Source of the DNA: Rhabdobacter roseus
GTDB lineage: Bacteria > Bacteroidota > Bacteroidia > Cytophagales > Spirosomataceae
Reading direction: 5' to 3'
NCBI RefSeq assembly: GCF_014202275.1
Contig: NZ_JACHGF010000002.1
Span: 124,001-188,000, forward strand
Length of the DNA: 64,000 nt
Shown one piece after another: positions 61,308 to 64,000 of the stretch; the stretch's first letter is position 1, and the number at the start of each line of letters is the position of its first letter. The position numbers were made by a program, and so were the translations under genes. The notes below the pieces were generated by a model. The model was not told where the DNA came from. It worked only from the letters and a program-made list of their open reading frames with translations, and made no database searches.

Positions 61308-62147
61308 CTACCCCCGCTCCAGCCTAAACACCGTGATCTCCGGCCGCACGTTGAACCGCACCTGCCACAAATGCCCCAGCGCGCGGTTGATGTAGAGCGT
61401 GCGGCCGTCGTCCAGGGCAAAGGTACCTGCCGTGTACCTTTTGTTGCGTACGGGCAGCATCGGAGCCCGCAAAAAAGGCGGCTTGCACTGGCCGCCGTGC
61501 GTATGGCCCGACAAGATCCAGCTTTGGTAGCCGTTCCAGACGGGTTCGTCGGCTACGTCGGGGTTGTGGCAAAGTACTACGTTAGCCTGCTCTTTTTGCA
61601 GATCGCTCATAACCTGGTGGGGTGCGAAGTTGGTACCCCAGAAATCGTCGAGGCCCACGAAGTTCAGCCCGGCTAGGTTTTGCTGTTCGTTTCTCAATAT
61701 ACTAATTCCCTTTTCTTCCAAAATCCCCGCCACGCGCTGAGCTACCTCCGGCTCCTGCCAGTTAAGGCCGTAGTCGTGGTTACCAAGTACCCCCAAGGTA
61801 CCTAATTTGCCCCGCACGGCGTGGGCGTATACTTCCCGCAGCTGCGCGAACTGCTCCTCGGATTCGTAATTGACGAAATCGCCGGTATACACCACAAAGT
61901 CAGGAGCGAGCTGCTGGGCCTTCTCAAACGACTCGATGAGGTACTGGCGGTCGAAGCGGTTGCCCACGTGCGTGTCGCTGATCTGCATGAGCGTCTTGCC
62001 CACCAAGGCGTCGGGCAAGTGTTTGATGGGCATGGGTACTTGTACAAATTCCAACCAGAAGGGTTCGACTTGCCAGGTGTAGAGGCCCGTCAGGAGACCG
62101 GCTCCGCCCAGCGCGGCGGCTCCCTGCAAAAAGTGTCTTCGATTCAT
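61308..62147 (-). CDS. calcineurin-type metallophosphoesterase with Tat signal
   Basis: The 279-residue protein starts with a Tat-like signal (MNRRHFLQGAAALGGAGLL). The full metallophosphoesterase motif set follows: QISDTHVGNRFD, VVYTGDFVN, LGVLGNHDYG, LCHNPDV and LSGHTHGGQ. The family hydrolyses phosphodiesters or lipid-linked phosphates; membrane-anchored forms act on the outer face of the inner membrane. It converges with the frameshifted gene. Confidence 0.9.
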   Translation of the reverse strand: MNRRHFLQGAAALGGAGLLTGLYTWQVEPFWLEFVQVPMPIKHLPDALVGKTLMQISDTHVGNRFDRQYLIESFEKAQQLAPDFVVYTGDFVNYESEEQFAQLREVYAHAVRGKLGTLGVLGNHDYGLNWQEPEVAQRVAGILEEKGISILRNEQQNLAGLNFVGLDDFWGTNFAPHQVMSDLQKEQANVVLCHNPDVADEPVWNGYQSWILSGHTHGGQCKPPFLRAPMLPVRNKRYTAGTFALDDGRTLYINRALGHLWQVRFNVRPEITVFRLERG

Positions 62148-62278
62148 GCGTTTTAGGAGCGGGTAAAGTACCCGGGTGGATCAATAACGACTTACTTAGG
62201 CTTAGCAAGATAAAGCCATTTTCCCAAACAACCCGTATTTCTTCGTAGTTATAGCTACTCAACCAGCTACGAATTGCC

Positions 62279-62989
62279 ATGAAAAAAGCCTATAGTACCC
62301 TGATGCCCCGTCAGCGAACCAACGTAGGTTCTACTGAGCGGATCGTATCCCTGTTTGGCGGAGCCTGCCTGCTGTACGATGCCCTAACGAAAGAGGATAC
62401 CAGTGTGGTGGAGGCTCTGGTGGGAGGGTACCTGATATTCAGGGGAGCTACCGGCTACTGCCCCGTGCATTCGGCCATCGAAGAGCGCCCCGCCCGGGAG
62501 CACAGCCAGAACATCAACATCAAAACGCGCCTGCTCGTGAAGCGCCCCCGCCAGGAGGTCTACGATTTTTGGCGCAAGCTCGACAACCTGCCCCTGTTCA
62601 TGAACCACCTCGAATCCGTAACCGTACTGAACGAGAGGGAGTCGGAATGGAAGGCCAAAGTACCCGGCGGACTGGGGACGATCGGCTGGCGTAGCGAGAT
62701 CGTCAAGGAAGAACCGGGCAGGCTCCTGGGCTGGCATTCCAAGCCGGGGGCGGTCATCGAAAATGGCGGCAAAATTGAATTTAGTGATCTGGGAGAAGGA
62801 GGTACCGAAGTGCAGGTGGTGATTTCCTACAAAGCACCCCTGGGCGTACCGGGCAAAGAGATTTCCCGGCTGCTGAATCCTTACTTCCGCGACATGGTGC
62901 TGGAAGACATCCTGAATTTTAAAAACTACCTCGAAACCAACGAAGTACCCGCGCCCCGCGAGCCCCTCCGGTACGATGGCGAGTCGTAA
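62279..62989 (+). CDS. DUF2892-like membrane segment fused to an SRPBCC domain
   Basis: The 236-residue protein starts with a YgaP/DUF2892-like region (TERIVSLFGGACLLYDAL, VEALVGGYLIFRGATGYCPVHSA). A polyketide-cyclase-type SRPBCC domain follows from about residue 80 (INIKTRLLVKRPRQEVYDFWRKLDNLPLFMNHLESV, GWHSKPGAVIENGGKIEFSDL). SRPBCC domains bind hydrophobic ligands; the ligand is unknown here. This fusion is common in several bacterial phyla. It diverges from the metallophosphoesterase gene. Confidence 0.85.
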   Translation: MKKAYSTLMPRQRTNVGSTERIVSLFGGACLLYDALTKEDTSVVEALVGGYLIFRGATGYCPVHSAIEERPAREHSQNINIKTRLLVKRPRQEVYDFWRKLDNLPLFMNHLESVTVLNERESEWKAKVPGGLGTIGWRSEIVKEEPGRLLGWHSKPGAVIENGGKIEFSDLGEGGTEVQVVISYKAPLGVPGKEISRLLNPYFRDMVLEDILNFKNYLETNEVPAPREPLRYDGES

Positions 62990-63017
62990 GTGGCAGAGGG
63001 CATAGGGGGAAGGGCAT

Positions 63018-63073
63018 AGGGTACTTTAGTTGAAAGTACCCTGGCAAGCTCCCTTTCTCCGCGGGAGAAAGGG
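63018..63073. terminator. two hairpins between convergent genes
   Basis: AGGGTACTTT (63018-63027) pairs perfectly with AAAGTACCCT (63033-63042), and CCCTTTCTCC (63051-63060) pairs with GGAGAAAGGG (63064-63073). They lie between the SRPBCC gene and the converging radical SAM gene and probably act as bidirectional terminators, although T runs are weak. Confidence 0.55.
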
Positions 63074-63098
63074 CTAGGGATAGAGGCATTTCACATCC

Positions 63099-64000
63099 CT
63101 ACACCACCAGCAACCCGCTGGCGCGAAGTTCTCGCCAGGTACCTGAAGCGCTAAACGCCTCGAAAGTACCCAGGCCCGCGTTTTCGAAATCTTTTCTAAA
63201 ATCCTCCAGCTGGTATGGTACGGGCTGCGTGGCAAGTACCTTGGGCAGGGCGTGGAGCAGCCACTCGGCTACGGGGATGGACGCTTCGACGGCCCACTCG
63301 TTTTTTTTATCGTAAAAAATCAGCTCGGCTCCTTGTACGCGCTGCTTACCCCGTTTTTCTTCAAAAATATTCAACGTAGGCAAACTACCCAGCCAGGTCA
63401 GGACGGCGTTGGGGCGGGGGGCTTCGGGGGGTACTTGCCGGAGGCTGTTTTCGATGTAGCGCGGCGGAACGGACGTAGAAGGTACTTTAAAATCGAACCA
63501 ACGCCCGAGCGGAAACTCGAAACAGACGCCGTGCATGTAGTTGAAGAGCGACTTCCGCAGGCCTTCGGCGAAGCGGTCGTGGTCGGTACCCTGCGGGTCG
63601 TGGTGGTAGAGGTCGTTGTCGGCGAAGCCGCCGAAGTCGGGCCCGATGCGCTGCACGTTAAACGCCGCCGGGTGCAGACCTACGGGGCTGTGGGCGGTCA
63701 TGGCGAAGCGGTGCCAAAAGCCCGACTGTACGACGCCCTGCTCAAAAAGCTGCCGTACCATTTCGAGCGAATCGATGGTTTCCTGGGCCGTTTGGGTGGG
63801 GAAGCCGTACATCAGGTAGGCGTGGACCATGATCCCCGCCTGCGTGAAGGCGTCGGCGACGCGCGCTACCTGGGCCACGGTGACGCCCTTCTTCATGCGC
63901 TCCAGCAGGCGGTCGGAGGCTACCTCCAGCCCGCCCGAAACCGCAATGCAGCCCGAGGCCTTGAGCAGGCGGCAGAGGTCCGGCGTAAAACTTTTCTCAA
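63099..64000 (-). CDS. radical SAM protein, C-terminal part (runs off the right edge)
   Basis: The frame enters from the right edge and ends at 63099, giving about 300 residues of the C-terminal part. LCRLLKASGCIAVSGGLEVASDRLLERMKKGVT and VADAFTQAGIMVHAYLMYGFPTQTAQETIDSLEMV are the late strands of a radical SAM TIM barrel of the B12-binding or MiaB-like type. The CxxxCxxC cluster motif would lie beyond the window. After the barrel come about 190 residues without recognised motifs. The internal ATG at 63896 is not the true start because the reading frame and family similarity continue upstream. Confidence 0.85.
   Translation of the reverse strand, partial: EKSFTPDLCRLLKASGCIAVSGGLEVASDRLLERMKKGVTVAQVARVADAFTQAGIMVHAYLMYGFPTQTAQETIDSLEMVRQLFEQGVVQSGFWHRFAMTAHSPVGLHPAAFNVQRIGPDFGGFADNDLYHHDPQGTDHDRFAEGLRKSLFNYMHGVCFEFPLGRWFDFKVPSTSVPPRYIENSLRQVPPEAPRPNAVLTWLGSLPTLNIFEEKRGKQRVQGAELIFYDKKNEWAVEASIPVAEWLLHALPKVLATQPVPYQLEDFRKDFENAGLGTFEAFSASGTWRELRASGLLVV

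Noticed and set aside
1-64000. Insertion sequences, transposases, integrases or prophage genes
   Set aside because: No reading frame in the window has recognisable transposase, recombinase or phage structural motifs, so mobility is inferred only from composition and repeats.

Overview
The window looks like a chromosomal segment from a GC-rich member of the Bacteroidota, most likely order Cytophagales. The evidence is a SusC/SusD outer-membrane pair, TANNTTTG-type promoter candidates, many polysaccharide lyases, Bacteroidota-type dispersed palindromes and weak ribosome binding sites. No rRNA, intact tRNA, transposase or integrase gene was found.

Layout. 1-10800: a complete type I-B CRISPR-Cas locus (cas6, cas8b, cas7, cas5, cas3, a small protein-kinase-like gene, cas4, cas1, cas2) followed by a short array of five repeats. 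The effector block 1004-7815 is AT-rich and unlike the GC-rich cas6 and adaptation genes on either side. 11032-15453: a PQQ-type sugar dehydrogenase, a tRNA 3'-end fragment, a Nudix hydrolase, an FAD/NAD(P)-binding protein and an AEC transporter. 15937-17988: an M49 peptidase lipoprotein. 18272-32371: a carbohydrate-utilisation locus with a GntR-type regulator, sialidase-like protein, esterase-like hydrolase, SusC, SusD, a DapA/NanA-like lyase, an FAD oxidoreductase, a symporter fused to a lipoprotein HEAT-like domain, and an HpaI-type aldolase, closed by a terminator. 32669-34567: a heparinase II/III-like lyase. 35045-38973: a sulfur-handling group (TauE/SafE exporter, persulfide dioxygenase-rhodanese fusion, a second rhodanese, small membrane proteins). 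39057-44116 (minus strand): a multi-PAS sensor with a histidine phosphotransfer domain but no ATPase domain, a single-domain response regulator and a cation diffusion facilitator. 44256-50775: a PHP-domain protein, a mannonate-dehydratase-like enolase, an oligogalacturonate lyase and a PL12-like heparinase, with a permease after it. 51708-55114: an AT-rich TPR-repeat gene between two direct copies of a palindrome-rich element. 55299-64000: nitrilase, PL8 lyase, SDR, zinc peptidase, a frameshifted small gene, metallophosphoesterase, SRPBCC protein and a partial radical SAM protein.

The strongest unexplained signal is a DNA word. RGTACY, mostly as AAGTACC, GGTACTT or GGTACC, is strongly over-represented in nearly all the GC-rich sequence, in all three codon phases and between genes. 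It also forms inverted pairs that make terminator-like hairpins after several genes. By my count 11 copies lie in the 780 bases 21001-21780, against about 0.8 expected for random equal-base sequence. Only 3 lie in the 6.5 kb cas8b-cas3 block and 2 in the 2.8 kb TPR gene. The word therefore behaves like a genome-wide signal (comparable with HIP1 or DNA uptake sequences) and marks the two islands as recent arrivals.
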